A stretch of DNA of 64,000 nucleotides from Yersinia enterocolitica (GCA_002082245.2 NBTC02000002.1:4216001-4280000); one strand, 5' to 3'; positions 8,362 through 17,429 are shown, counted from the first letter of the stretch. The notes: generated from the sequence alone by a model not told the origin. Numbers and translations are program-made.

Positions 8362-9083
8362 ATAGCGCCCTTTATGTAGGACATGTGCGCCATCGTCGCT
8401 TCAGCCCGGTCCAACACAGCTTTGATTACCAAATCTTCATGCCGTTGATTGATCTTGATGAACTGACACAATTGCCCGCGCTGGGTATTGCGTTGGAACG
8501 CTTTGCCCCAGCGTCGTTTTATCGTGGCGATTATCTGGGTGGTGGCGATATTAAACACAAAGCGCAGCAACGTATTGCACAATTGACCGGCGAAAAGTTG
8601 AATGGCCGCGTTATGCTGTTGTGCCAGTTGCGCTATCTGGGATGTTACTTCAATCCCGTCAACTTTTACTATTTGTATAACGATGATGACAAACTGTGTT
8701 GGTTGTTGGCCGAAGTTCGTAATACCCCGTGGAATGAACGCCATACCTATGCCGTAAATCCAGAAGGTACCTCAACCATAGATAAAGTTTTTCATGTATC
8801 ACCGTTTAACCCGATGGACATGACCTACCACTGGCGGCTCTCTGCCCCCGCACAGCGACTGCGCATTCATATCGAAAATCACCGTGTCAGCCGCGAATTT
8901 GACGCGACATTACTGCTTTATCGACACCCTCTAACGCGGGCAACGTTGCGCCGACAGTTATGGCTTCTGCCTCTAATGACACTGAAAACTGCCACCGCCA
9001 TTTACTGGCAAGCACTGAAGTTATGGCTGAAACGCACCCCTATTTACCCTCACCCCGCCGCCGGCGGCAAGGATGAACGATGA
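8358..9083 (+). CDS. DUF1365 family protein
   Basis: The 241-residue protein has the DUF1365 hallmark start (SALYVGHVRHRRFSPVQHSF), the internal LRYLGCYFNPVNFYY and NTPWNERHTYAV motifs, and HVSPFNPMDMTYHW. Conserved His, Asn and Tyr residues suggest an enzyme, but no activity is established that I can cite. It is consistently paired with FAD-oxidoreductase and cyclopropane-synthase homologues, here through 4-bp overlaps on both sides. Confidence 0.85.
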   Translation: MNSALYVGHVRHRRFSPVQHSFDYQIFMPLIDLDELTQLPALGIALERFAPASFYRGDYLGGGDIKHKAQQRIAQLTGEKLNGRVMLLCQLRYLGCYFNPVNFYYLYNDDDKLCWLLAEVRNTPWNERHTYAVNPEGTSTIDKVFHVSPFNPMDMTYHWRLSAPAQRLRIHIENHRVSREFDATLLLYRHPLTRATLRRQLWLLPLMTLKTATAIYWQALKLWLKRTPIYPHPAAGGKDER

Positions 9084-10309
9084 GTTCCTCAGAATACACC
9101 CTCGCCGATAGCACCCCTTTTTCGGGTCACAATAAAGGTGCTCGTCGCATTATTTTTACCTTGCTACAGCAGTTGCAAGGGGGCGGATTATTGCTGCGTG
9201 AAGCAGGTGTCGGTGAAATCCAGTTTGGTGATACCCAAGCCCCGCTACAGGCTGAAATCGAGGTTTATGATCCCCGAGTTTACCGCCGAATACTGTTGGG
9301 TGGCAGCATTGCTGGTGGAGAAAGCTACATTGACGGTTATTGGAGCAGTCCTGATCTAACTCGCCTGCTTCAGTTGCTGGCCAGTAACATGCAGTTGGTC
9401 GATAAGATGGAGGCCCGTTTAAGTTGGCTGACCGCCCCTTGGCATCGGCTGGTGCACCTGCTACGTGATAATAGTCGGCGGCAGGCACGGCGCAATATTG
9501 CCGCACATTACGATCTGGGTAACCGCTTCTATCAGCAGTTTCTCGACAGTGAAATGCTTTATTCCAGCGCGTTGTACAGTGAAACGGAGATGACATTGGA
9601 ACAGGCGCAACAGGCTAAAATGCGTCGCTTGTGCCAACAGTTAGATCTGCAACCACAAGATCATCTGTTGGAGATCGGTACTGGGTGGGGAGCGCTGGCG
9701 GAATTTGCCGCGCGTGAGTATGGCTGCCGCGTCACCACCACGACTATCTCGCAGGAACAGTACGTTTATGCCCAACAGCGTATTAAGCAAGCTGGATTAG
9801 AGGATCGCGTTACTCTGTTGTTTGAGGATTACCGTGAGCTGACGGGGCAATATGACAAACTGGTCTCGGTCGAAATGATCGAAGCCGTAGGCAAACGTTT
9901 TCTGCCTCTATTTATCAAATGTTGCCAGCAGTTACTGAAACCTAAAGGCAAAATGGTGTTACAGGTGATCACCATTACTGACCAGCGTTATCAGCAATAC
10001 AGCAGCAATGTGGATTTTATCCAGCGTTACGTCTTCCCCGGAGGCTTCTTGCCATCGATAACCGCGCTGTGCGATACCCTCACACGCCATAGCGATCTGG
10101 TGATGTGTGACCTATTCGATATTGGCCGTGACTATGCCCGCACGCTGCAACAATGGCGTGAGCGTTTTGAGCAGAATTGGCCTTTATTACAGAATCAGGG
10201 ATTTGACGAACGTTTTCAGCGCCAGTGGCGATTTTACCTGTGCTATTGCGAAGCTGGTTTTCTGGCGCGATCCATCAGCACCGTACAACTGAGTGCTGAG
10301 CGTCGATGA
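9080..10309 (+). CDS. Cyclopropane-fatty-acyl-phospholipid synthase homologue
   Basis: The 409-residue protein is slightly longer than E. coli Cfa (382). The SAM-binding motif LLEIGTGWGALAEFAARE lies near residue 195, SVEMIEAVG near 270, and RYVFPGGFLPS near 315. A C-terminal LCYCEAGF contains the conserved cysteine of the family. These enzymes transfer a methyl or methylene group from S-adenosylmethionine to a double bond of a membrane phospholipid acyl chain. In this operon it is probably a stress-induced paralogue of the housekeeping cfa, possibly making a methylated rather than a cyclopropane product. Confidence 0.9.
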   Translation: MSSSEYTLADSTPFSGHNKGARRIIFTLLQQLQGGGLLLREAGVGEIQFGDTQAPLQAEIEVYDPRVYRRILLGGSIAGGESYIDGYWSSPDLTRLLQLLASNMQLVDKMEARLSWLTAPWHRLVHLLRDNSRRQARRNIAAHYDLGNRFYQQFLDSEMLYSSALYSETEMTLEQAQQAKMRRLCQQLDLQPQDHLLEIGTGWGALAEFAAREYGCRVTTTTISQEQYVYAQQRIKQAGLEDRVTLLFEDYRELTGQYDKLVSVEMIEAVGKRFLPLFIKCCQQLLKPKGKMVLQVITITDQRYQQYSSNVDFIQRYVFPGGFLPSITALCDTLTRHSDLVMCDLFDIGRDYARTLQQWRERFEQNWPLLQNQGFDERFQRQWRFYLCYCEAGFLARSISTVQLSAERR

Positions 10310-10797
10310 GATTGGGCACCGGATTTTGGCTAACTACGCTCGGTTTTGATGCCTATTGGACGCTGGCCATTATTTGGCGTGAACAAGTAATGCTTTTTCT
10401 ACTTCTGGGCGCTGCGCTGGCACTGATATTTACCCCGCGGCAACAGCGTATATGGGTCCTGTTAGCGGCGCTACTGGGTATTACCATGGATGCGTTTTGG
10501 TGCTATCTCGATATCTTTAAATTTGCTGGCGGGGGCGGTGTTCCCATATGGATGTGCGCATTGTGGCTTACTTTCACTAGCTGGTTTTATTGGCTACTGA
10601 GACGGATTATCCCGACGGTGAAAACAGTTGTGTTGTTAGGTGCGCTTACCGGCCCACTAGCCTATGTCATCGGCTGGAAATTGAATGCGATGACCCCACA
10701 AATCGCACCTGAAATGATGATCCTCACCCTATCTTTAGGGTGGGCTATTTATCTGCCAGTTGTCAGTTGGCCAATACTACGCAGGAGAATTGAATGA
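10306..10797 (+). CDS. DUF2878 inner-membrane protein
   Basis: This 163-residue, strongly hydrophobic protein has about five predicted membrane segments (for example WREQVMLFLLLGAALALIF and a central WVLLAALLGITMDAFW). WxxxxxDxFWCYLDIF and GVPIWMCALWLTF are the distinctive parts. I recognise it as DUF2878, a companion of the cfa/DUF1365 operon with no known function. It overlaps the genes on both sides by 4 bp. Confidence 0.75.
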   Translation: MRLGTGFWLTTLGFDAYWTLAIIWREQVMLFLLLGAALALIFTPRQQRIWVLLAALLGITMDAFWCYLDIFKFAGGGGVPIWMCALWLTFTSWFYWLLRRIIPTVKTVVLLGALTGPLAYVIGWKLNAMTPQIAPEMMILTLSLGWAIYLPVVSWPILRRRIE

Positions 10798-11309
10798 AGA
10801 TGCTGTTAACTTTTCTTCTTTGTCTGAGTACTCAGGTGGCACAGGCCAGCGATTGGAGCACGTGGCCGACGGTAGGCAGTGCCACGCTACGTTGGGGGCC
10901 CTTTGATATTTATTTTTCAGTATTGCGTACACCGAGCGGACGCTATGAGGAGGGGGGATGGCCGCAGGCACTGAGTATTAACTATCAGCGTTCTATTACC
11001 CAAGAAGAGCTGGTGAACGCTACACAAGAACAATGGCAAGCCATGAAAATCAGCGTGTCTGCAGCACAGCAGCAGCGTTGGCTCAAGCAGATAGCGACGA
11101 TATGGCCGGCAGTAACCTCTGGCAGCCAACTCACTTTCGTGGGTGATAATACTGGCGGACAATTTTATTATCGCGCGCCATCTAATCCATATATTAAGCC
11201 GATTGGTGATCGTTTCGACCGTGCTTTCCGAGATGCATTTCTCGCTATCTGGTTGTCACCGACGACACAATATCCTGACTTGCGGCAACAATTGACTGGA
11301 GGTATCTGA
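10794..11309 (+). CDS. Exported chalcone-isomerase-like protein
   Basis: The 171-residue product begins with a Sec signal peptide (MKMLLTFLLCLSTQVAQA, cleavage after about residue 18). A chalcone-isomerase-like domain follows, with GSATLRWGPFDIYFSVLRTP, then YQRSITQEELVNAT and a C-terminal FRDAFLAIWLSP. In bacteria this fold is more likely to bind fatty acids or lipids than to act on flavonoids. Its export and its linkage to a cfa homologue suggest handling of lipid products in the periplasm, which is inference. Confidence 0.75.
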   Translation: MKMLLTFLLCLSTQVAQASDWSTWPTVGSATLRWGPFDIYFSVLRTPSGRYEEGGWPQALSINYQRSITQEELVNATQEQWQAMKISVSAAQQQRWLKQIATIWPAVTSGSQLTFVGDNTGGQFYYRAPSNPYIKPIGDRFDRAFRDAFLAIWLSPTTQYPDLRQQLTGGI

Positions 11310-11833
11310 TGAATATCAAAAGCCTGTTACTGGCTTTCCTGTTTGTACTGGCTGGATGCAGTGCAGATATCAATGACTATCAAAACAATAAACCTACTTT
11401 CGATTTGTTCGGCTACTTCAGCGGTGAAACCCGCGCCTGGGGAATGTTGCAGAATTATCAGAATAAACAGACTCGCCGTTTTGAGGTGGTTATCCAGGGC
11501 GATGTTGTCGGCAATACCCTGACGCTCAATGAGAAGTTTGTTTTTGCTGATGGCGAGCGCCAGACCCGAATCTGGCGCATCATCAGAAACGCTGATGGCA
11601 GCTATCAGGGGACGGCAGGGGATATCATTGGCGTAGCCCATGGTTATACCGCAGGTAATGCTTTCAACTGGCGTTATGATATGGACGTGAAAACAGAGAA
11701 CGGCAGCATAAAACTACACTTTGATGACTGGCTATATCGCCAGGATGATATCCATTTGTTCAACCAGACATCACTGCGCAAATTTGGTGTTGAAGTCGCC
11801 AAAGTGACACTGTTTTTTGAAAAGAAAAGCTAA
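11309..11833 (+). CDS. DUF3833 lipoprotein
   Basis: The 174-residue protein has a lipoprotein signal (FVLAGC, acylated Cys at residue 17) and a beta-rich body typical of DUF3833: FDLFGYFSGETRAWGMLQ, TLNEKFVFADGERQTRIW and a C-terminal DWLYRQDDIHLFNQTSLRKFGVEV. Its start codon overlaps the previous stop by one base (TGATG). It ends the light/oxidative-stress-like operon. Position +2 after the Cys is serine, so outer-membrane sorting is expected. Confidence 0.8.
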   Translation: MNIKSLLLAFLFVLAGCSADINDYQNNKPTFDLFGYFSGETRAWGMLQNYQNKQTRRFEVVIQGDVVGNTLTLNEKFVFADGERQTRIWRIIRNADGSYQGTAGDIIGVAHGYTAGNAFNWRYDMDVKTENGSIKLHFDDWLYRQDDIHLFNQTSLRKFGVEVAKVTLFFEKKS

Positions 11834-11892
11834 CGTTCTGTTGTTGGGTGCAATAATTCATCGAGTAAAGTATGTGAAGAGGAGATTTAACG

Positions 11893-11940
11893 ATGAAAGG
11901 AGCGATTCAATTTATTAATATTTTCGCCATGGTGTTGTGA
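11893..11940 (+). CDS. Possible 15-residue small membrane peptide, perhaps cut short by TGA
   Basis: A good ribosome site (GAGGAGATTTAACG) precedes ATG 11893, which encodes MKGAIQFINIFAMVL and then TGA. Past the TGA the frame continues for six codons (LILSRK) to TAA. If the TGA were TGG the product would be a 22-residue single-helix membrane protein with a basic tail. Either a very short peptide or a nonsense-mutated small gene. It is too short to identify. Confidence 0.35.
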   Translation: MKGAIQFINIFAMVL

Positions 11941-12315
11941 TTGATCCTGTCGCGTAAATAACAACGATGACGAATCTCGATGAGAGCGTTTGTTATTCTC
12001 AATAGCGTATAACATTATCTCAATTTCACTGATGTTAACATCGCGATTAATTTCATCGTTTATCAGCGATAGCCCCCGTTATGGTCAGATAAAATGATAA
12101 ATAAAGCCTATTATTCAATTGAATCTTAATACTACGACGTACTGAATTATGTGCTTTACTTAGAGTAGTCATTGTATTTACTGAGGTTACAGTCAGTTAT
12201 TTATCGGGCTTTTGGGTCGCTAATGTGGCTGTTCTAAGTCCGTCATCAATACACAATTTCTATTTTTATTTGCCGAATCTGCGAAATAAAAACCAAAAAG
12301 GAAGGTTGTATTATC
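11941..12315. other. Gene-free interval upstream of pfkB
   Basis: This interval holds no convincing coding sequence. Its right end carries the pfkB ribosome site (AAGGAAGG about 10 bp before the ATG). The sequence is AT-rich, with ATCGCGATTAATTTCATCG-like stretches that I could not assign to a known operator. Confidence 0.4.
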
Positions 12316-13269
12316 ATGACTCAGATTTTCACTTTAACATTATCCCCTTCGCTAGACAGCGCAACAACGACGCCCAAAATCTACCCTGAAGGAAAACTAC
12401 GTTGCACAGCACCTATTTTTGAGCCGGGTGGTGGCGGTATTAATGTCGCTCGTGCTGTTGTTTATCTTGGTGGTCAAGCTCATGCAATTTTTCCTATTGC
12501 TGGCCCTACAGGGGAGCACTTGAAAGAATTGCTTGATCGGGAAGGTATTGAGACGAAAACGCTGAAAACGCAGGATTGGACACGGCAGAACATGCATGTC
12601 CACGTAGACAACAGTGGTGAACAGTATCGTTTTGTTATGCCAGGGGCACGATTGAGTGATGCTGAGTTTGATCTACTGGTACTACAAGTGCAAAACATCC
12701 CTTCAGGATCGATTTTGGTTATTAGCGGTAGTTTGCCGCCAGGTACTGGTATTGAAAAATTAGTTCACCTGATTCAGCAGGCTAAAGCTATGGGATTGCA
12801 GTGCATCATTGATAGCTCTGGCGATGCATTAAAAGCGAGCTTAGATTTGGGGGGGCTTGCCTTGGTAAAACCTAATCAGAATGAGCTATCGGCCCTTATA
12901 GGGCGGGAGTTGAAGCATCCTGATGATGTACGCCATGCTGCTAAGGAGTTGGTTAACCGTGGCGCTGCCGAGCGAGTCGTGGTGTCGCTTGGGCCACAGG
13001 GAGCATTGGCAGTCGATCGTGATAACTGGGTACAAATCGTTCCCCCGCCGGTGAAGAAGATGAGTACCGTTGGGGCAGGGGACAGTATGGTTGGCGCAAT
13101 GACGCTGAAACTGGCAAAGGGTGCAGACCTGTTTGAGATTGTACGTTTTGGTGTTGCAGCAGGTAGCGCGGCAACACTTAATCTTGGCACTCGCCTTTGT
13201 TCATTGGAAGATACTCAACGTCTGTATGACTATATTTGTAAGAGTTCGCATCATCCTATCAGTTGGTAA
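12316..13269 (+). CDS. pfkB: 6-phosphofructokinase II
   Basis: The 317-residue protein closely resembles E. coli PfkB (309 residues). It has the start TLSPSLDSATTTPKIYPEGK, the ribokinase-family GGGGINVARA motif near residue 38, SGSLPPG near 138, VKPNQNELSAL near 187 and GAGDSM with catalytic Asp256. It phosphorylates fructose 6-phosphate to fructose 1,6-bisphosphate in glycolysis as the minor isozyme. It appears monocistronic, with a hairpin terminator about 80 bp downstream. The C-terminus is slightly extended relative to E. coli. Confidence 0.95.
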   Translation: MTQIFTLTLSPSLDSATTTPKIYPEGKLRCTAPIFEPGGGGINVARAVVYLGGQAHAIFPIAGPTGEHLKELLDREGIETKTLKTQDWTRQNMHVHVDNSGEQYRFVMPGARLSDAEFDLLVLQVQNIPSGSILVISGSLPPGTGIEKLVHLIQQAKAMGLQCIIDSSGDALKASLDLGGLALVKPNQNELSALIGRELKHPDDVRHAAKELVNRGAAERVVVSLGPQGALAVDRDNWVQIVPPPVKKMSTVGAGDSMVGAMTLKLAKGADLFEIVRFGVAAGSAATLNLGTRLCSLEDTQRLYDYICKSSHHPISW

Positions 13270-13349
13270 TGAACCGGATACCAGCTCGTGGCCTGGATGC
13301 GTGGGCAACGCGTTTAGCTAACAAAGAAAATCCGCAACGAACTGAACTC

Positions 13350-13376
13350 AATGCCCTAAATATTTGGGGCATTTTT
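13350..13376 (+). terminator. Probable rho-independent terminator of pfkB
   Basis: A 7-bp stem AATGCCC/GGGCATT with a loop of about 10 nt is followed by TTTTA, 80 bp after the pfkB stop codon. The rest of 13270-13638 holds no gene that I can support. Confidence 0.6.
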
Positions 13377-13638
13377 AGGGCTGAAAATGGGTTTTAAATT
13401 TATACCTTGGTGCTTTCATACTGAACCCAACTGAATGTTGCAATCAGTTCCCGAGGAGGGGGCCTAAGCTGGAACCCCAGAAATTTCCGCTGTGTAAATG
13501 CGCCAACATTCGAACCAGTCTGCACCATTACTTACGCGGGTTATCAGTGCTGTTGTCCGACGGCTGGCGCGATTTTATCCGGAAAAAGAACCTATACATG
13601 ATCTCGCAGTGAGGCTTTCTGTCCCTAGCGATTAATAC

Positions 13639-14598
13639 CTATTTCTTAGTCAGCCAGGGAGATGTAGTGCTCCAGAAGATGATATCTGCGCCAAGATAAT
13701 TGTCGGCAAATTGTACAAACTCATCCTTGCTAAATGGCTTACCCGTATTGGGGTTCTTGTAGGTCAAGGTCGGCTCCTGCACTGCCATGGCAATGAGTGC
13801 TAGCTTACTTTTGTATTTGTTGAAGAACGGATATGAGTTCTTCATTTGCGCTTTGCGGTTGGGAACAATATCTGGGCCGCCAAGTCCAATATTATTGGCA
13901 CTCGCGAACTCAAACAGCCGGCCCATGTAATTGTGGTCGTTGTTCCATTCGCACGGCCAGAAATTGACATATTGCACCACATGGGATTTGGTGAACACCT
14001 TTCGCGCAAAGGTGAGATTTTCCATTTCGCCTGCAAAATAGTTATCGCAGGAAAATCCCTTGGGTAGCTTTTTCTCGTCAAGATCAATGGCTGTTTCGGG
14101 TAGGTTCACACCATAGACTCGACCATCGAAACGCTCTGCAATCGCTGCCAACAGAGCCTGATAACGTTGGCGCACAGCAGGATCCCATTGCTGTGCCACC
14201 CAACCCGAACCACTCGGCTTTCCTTCGCCAGGATTATCAAATTGTGGCGATATCCCCCCACCGTATCTGGCATCATTCATCAGATAATCAGGAACGTACC
14301 GGGCATTCTGTTCGAAAAACCGATCCTGGATCTGGATGAAAAGTTTTTTATTGGCTACCTTAAGACGAGCCAAGTCCTTCTCAATCTGCGAGAAGTTGTA
14401 TTTGTTCTTCTCAGGTTCGAGTGAACGCCAATTGTAAACGATCTGCGCACCGCCAATATCGCTACGTGCGATAATGACTGATGCCGCTTCGAGGTCGCCA
14501 GAGCTGGTATAGACAAAATTTTCTGGCATTTTAGCTAATATGGGCAGTGTCGCAGTAAGCAGTGTTATTGCGACAGTGAGCCTAATGCTTTTGGTCAC
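13639..14598 (-). CDS. Exported glycosidase-like TIM-barrel protein
   Basis: I chose GTG 14598 (MTKSIRLTV...) because AAGGGA lies upstream at good spacing and a signal peptide (TVAITLLTATLPILA) begins there; an upstream in-frame ATG at 14688 would add 30 unlikely residues. The 319-residue product has beta/alpha-barrel features of clan GH-A hydrolases: YNWRSLEPEKNKYNF near residue 50, an acidic residue in GVNLPETAIDL, a WPCEWNND segment, and a second glutamate in AMAVQEPTLTY. It may be a secreted or periplasmic glycoside hydrolase, but family and substrate are unknown. No operon partner. Confidence 0.6.
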   Translation of the reverse strand: MTKSIRLTVAITLLTATLPILAKMPENFVYTSSGDLEAASVIIARSDIGGAQIVYNWRSLEPEKNKYNFSQIEKDLARLKVANKKLFIQIQDRFFEQNARYVPDYLMNDARYGGGISPQFDNPGEGKPSGSGWVAQQWDPAVRQRYQALLAAIAERFDGRVYGVNLPETAIDLDEKKLPKGFSCDNYFAGEMENLTFARKVFTKSHVVQYVNFWPCEWNNDHNYMGRLFEFASANNIGLGGPDIVPNRKAQMKNSYPFFNKYKSKLALIAMAVQEPTLTYKNPNTGKPFSKDEFVQFADNYLGADIIFWSTTSPWLTKK

Positions 14599-14894
14599 GA
14601 GATTATCCCTTTTTGAAGGTTCGGTTAGGGGGACATGACTTTTACACGTCCCAGACTGGTGAGTTATCAATGTGATATAAACCCACAATCAGACCCAGCC
14701 AAGCAATTTTTCCCCATCTGGACGCAGCTCCCCATTTGGGGGATACATGTCTGTAGCGAGTTTCATGGGGATCACTGAATAATAGATGAATAGCCTAAGT
14801 TTTCATTACAAAGCCATTTTTTTGCAATAAATTTGGTTCAATCATGATATGTTTGCAAAATTAATCACTCGCGATTGCACGGGAGACATCGACT

Positions 14895-15413
14895 ATGTTG
14901 GACAAGTCTGCATTATTACGCGTTAGCGCGCTGACGGCATCCTTGATGCTGGTTGCCTGTAACCAGAATTCCGGTGCCAGCACTGCTGCGGTTGGAAATA
15001 TACAATCCCGCGAGCAGGCGGTCTTGCCGACCACGGCGATTGAACAGAATATACCATCGGCTGTGACAGTCGCGGCTGAAATACCGGCGGGATGCCGGAT
15101 CCAGTCATCCGGCGAGTGGAAGGCATCTGTATATGCGCAGCCGCCCAGGCTTATAGTGTCAGGCGAGGTTGAAACTTCTACCGGTGGATATGAGGTCATG
15201 CTTGAGCGTGGCGGGGCTGGTCTCAATCCAGCTATCGTAATGATGGAACTGAAGGTCGTCCCGCCGCCCGCCGACGCGATGGTATCGCAGATGATTACAC
15301 CCCATTCGGTAAAGACTGAAGTACCTGACATGAGTCGTGACCTGACGCGAGTTGTTATCAACTGTGGTGGTGGAAAGCTCGCGGAGATAGCAGAAATCTC
15401 GGTGCTGAACTGA
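14895..15413 (+). CDS. Putative lipoprotein of unknown function
   Basis: The 172-residue product has a lipoprotein signal (LMLVAC, Cys at residue 22) followed by a low-complexity NQNSGASTAAVG linker. The folded part contains two cysteines (GCRIQSS and VINCGGGK) that could form a disulfide. GGGA preceding ATG 14895 supports the start. I do not recognise the family. It is transcribed alone, divergent from the glycosidase-like gene. Confidence 0.55.
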   Translation: MLDKSALLRVSALTASLMLVACNQNSGASTAAVGNIQSREQAVLPTTAIEQNIPSAVTVAAEIPAGCRIQSSGEWKASVYAQPPRLIVSGEVETSTGGYEVMLERGGAGLNPAIVMMELKVVPPPADAMVSQMITPHSVKTEVPDMSRDLTRVVINCGGGKLAEIAEISVLN

Positions 15414-15732
15414 GCAACCCATTGAATGATGTCGCGGGAGCTGTGGCCAATTTGACTGTGCATTCGCTGAGCGATTGTGAGGTGGAAGAGTTCGGTTTTG
15501 CCCCGCGCGCAGCTGACACGCACGTTCAGGGCTATGGTCTGCGTGTTGGAAGGATTTAAATGCAGTGCCACTGCCCTGCTCATAGATCACAATATGTGAC
15601 CGCACTTGTTTGAAATCCTTCGAATTAACCAACCGGCGGCCAATGTTTTGCCATTGGCCGGTAATGCCGAAAGAGCTGTGTTCCGTGGCAGTGGTGGCCC
15701 AGCGCCGCCTCGGCCCTGGGATACGTATCCAG
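15414..15732. other. Interval without a convincing gene
   Basis: One open stretch on the plus strand just after the lipoprotein stop reads a plausible peptide ending at about 15560 (AVANLTVHSLSDCEVEEFGF), but it has no start codon with a ribosome site. It may be a remnant. Nothing else can be supported. Confidence 0.3.
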
Positions 15733-16241
15733 CTACGCCTGCCCATTTTCGCTGTCAAAGAAGGCCTTCACTGTTCCCAGACTCTGATTACCCATCGAAG
15801 CATATTTGACCAGTGATTTATAGCGGTCCAGGTCGCCACGGACCTGAAGTTGCTCAAACAATGCGTTGGCTTCTGCAAGCAATAGCGGTTCCCGCTTTTT
15901 CTTCTCCCGCACAGTTGCTTTCAGTACTTTATTTCTGGTCACTATGTCAGCAAGCGTTCGCCGTCCTTGTTCCTTCCAATTTCCAGTTGCTGCGCGAACA
16001 TCGTTTGGAACCAGGCCACAGGCATATAGCACTGATAGATCACTTGCACACTGCCATCCGTTCTGCTCGCCAGTGTCCACGTCGTCTTGTCACACACTTT
16101 GCGGGTATCCAGTACCTCCTCCATGAGACGCGAGTCATTCGGGGAGGCAGTCATCGCGCGAATGGTACCTTCCTGTTGTAATCGCTGGCTCAAGAGATAG
16201 CGGGTCAAAATGAAGACATTACTAACATCGGGGTGTACTAA
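15733..16241 (-). pseudogene. Frameshifted, 5'-truncated gene of unknown family
   Basis: Two minus-strand frames fit together. One runs from about 16241 to 15942 (NVFILTRYLLSQRLQQEG ... VCDKTTWTLASRTDGSVQVIYQCY ... AQQLEIGRNKDG). The other runs to 15733 (GRRTLADIVTRNKVLKATVREKKK ... LVKYASMGNQSLGTVKAFFD). They join near 15970 with a one-base shift. The upstream frame is open without a good start codon (TTG 16208 only) and begins as if in mid-protein, so the 5' end is lost. The family was not recognised. It marks the left edge of the accessory block. Confidence 0.5.
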
Positions 16242-16781
16242 TCAACGGGGAGTAGGTCATAGGGGATGCAAGCAGGCTCCAGAAACTGCCAGAATAAAGT
16301 TTCATAAAATGGTTTCTACATAGTCGGTACACCTAAAGTATTATGTATTAATACCCTGAATAAAATGCAAAAAACTTGATTTATAAGAATCATTCTGTAT
16401 TTCTATACATAAGATATACTTATCTCTATTTGCATAATAACTATATTTTTTATTAATATAATCACCAAATGCAGCCATTCTTTTTCAGTGCCCAATGATT
16501 TTTAAGAACATTCCCACTCCATAATGCCTAACAGTTCAATTGCAATATTAAAGGCTTTGCTTTTGGTTTTAAATCCTGCTCTAGAATGAAATGAAAGTTA
16601 TATAATTCATTTTTTTTGATTGGTTCGGGATTTAATTTTTTTAAGTTAAAAAGTTGTCGGTGTATCTCTTTTTTAAACAATGTTTTATAGTGCTTAACTA
16701 TTTTTAAAAACCAATCTCTGGTCTGAATGTTTTAATTCAGCTTCTTTCCTTGCTATCTGAGGGAGGAGGTAAGGTGTATGT
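16242..16781. other. AT-rich gene-free interval upstream of the LuxR-type regulator
   Basis: Base composition falls sharply here compared with the flanking core genes. No coding sequence is supported. The right end contains the strong ribosome site GGGAGGAGG of the next gene. This looks like the left boundary of horizontally acquired DNA. Confidence 0.4.
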
Positions 16782-17387
16782 ATGCAGAATTTTTCTATTG
16801 TCGTTAATAATAAATACTTAGAGTTAGGTCTATTCGAATTGTTAAATCATGTATTACAAAAATCTGGCTATGAAGGTGCTGTTAATGTAGAACCTCAATT
16901 TTACTCTGAAAATGACTTTTTATTCATAGATGTCAGTAACATTGACCGATTTAATGTATTGAGTAGTGCAGCTAATAGTATTTTATTTGATAAAGTATTC
17001 ATCATAACATCTAGGTATGATTATGATTTTAATCGTTTTTTCATTGAGATGGAAACAAAAGGAAAGGTTACACTTCTCTGTTTTGATGATCCATTATCTA
17101 TTTTAGAAAAAAAAATCATGTCAGTCCTTAAGCGAAAGAAAAAGTATACCAATCAGTTAAGTTTTTCACTTGGTGATTTAACATTAAGTAATTACATAAA
17201 AAAAATAAATCTAACAAAACAAGAGGTTATTATAATCACTTATTTTAAGTGTGGTTTACCCGGACATGCTGTAGCAAAAATACTAAACAAGAGTGAAAAA
17301 ACAGTAAGTGCTCAAAAGAGATCGGTAATGAAAAAAATTGGGGTGAGAACTAATGCAGAGTTATTACAAAAACTCCAAATAAATTAA
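16782..17387 (+). CDS. LuxR/FixJ-type HTH transcriptional regulator
   Basis: The 201-residue protein ends in a LuxR-type helix-turn-helix (LTKQEVIIITYFKCGLPGHAVAKILNKSEKTVSAQKRSVMKKIGV, from about residue 145). The N-terminal part is receiver-like but lacks the acidic pocket and phosphoacceptor Asp of true response regulators, as in RcsA/FimW-like proteins. The gene is AT-rich and starts behind GGGAGGAGG. It lies 211 bp before a giant autotransporter gene in the same orientation, so control of that adhesin is the obvious hypothesis. Confidence 0.8.
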   Translation: MQNFSIVVNNKYLELGLFELLNHVLQKSGYEGAVNVEPQFYSENDFLFIDVSNIDRFNVLSSAANSILFDKVFIITSRYDYDFNRFFIEMETKGKVTLLCFDDPLSILEKKIMSVLKRKKKYTNQLSFSLGDLTLSNYIKKINLTKQEVIIITYFKCGLPGHAVAKILNKSEKTVSAQKRSVMKKIGVRTNAELLQKLQIN

Positions 17388-17413
17388 TAATTTATTTGAA
17401 AAAAATACATCTT

Positions 17414-17429
17414 GTGGGAAATTTCCTAC
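17414..17429. promoter_or_regulatory. GTGGGA-AATT-TCCTAC palindrome upstream of autotransporter 1
   Basis: GTGGGAAATTTCCTAC is nearly palindromic and lies 170 bp before the autotransporter ATG. It matches 10 of 14 positions of the RcsAB box (TAAGAATATTCCTA, from memory). The inverted second autotransporter has GTAGGAATAATCCCAC in its own upstream region, which is the same site read on the other strand apart from the centre. Confidence 0.5.

Noticed and set aside
14861..15583. 240-codon minus-strand frame opposite the lipoprotein gene
   Set aside because: The plus strand has a lipoprotein signal and a ribosome site; the minus frame looks like its shadow.
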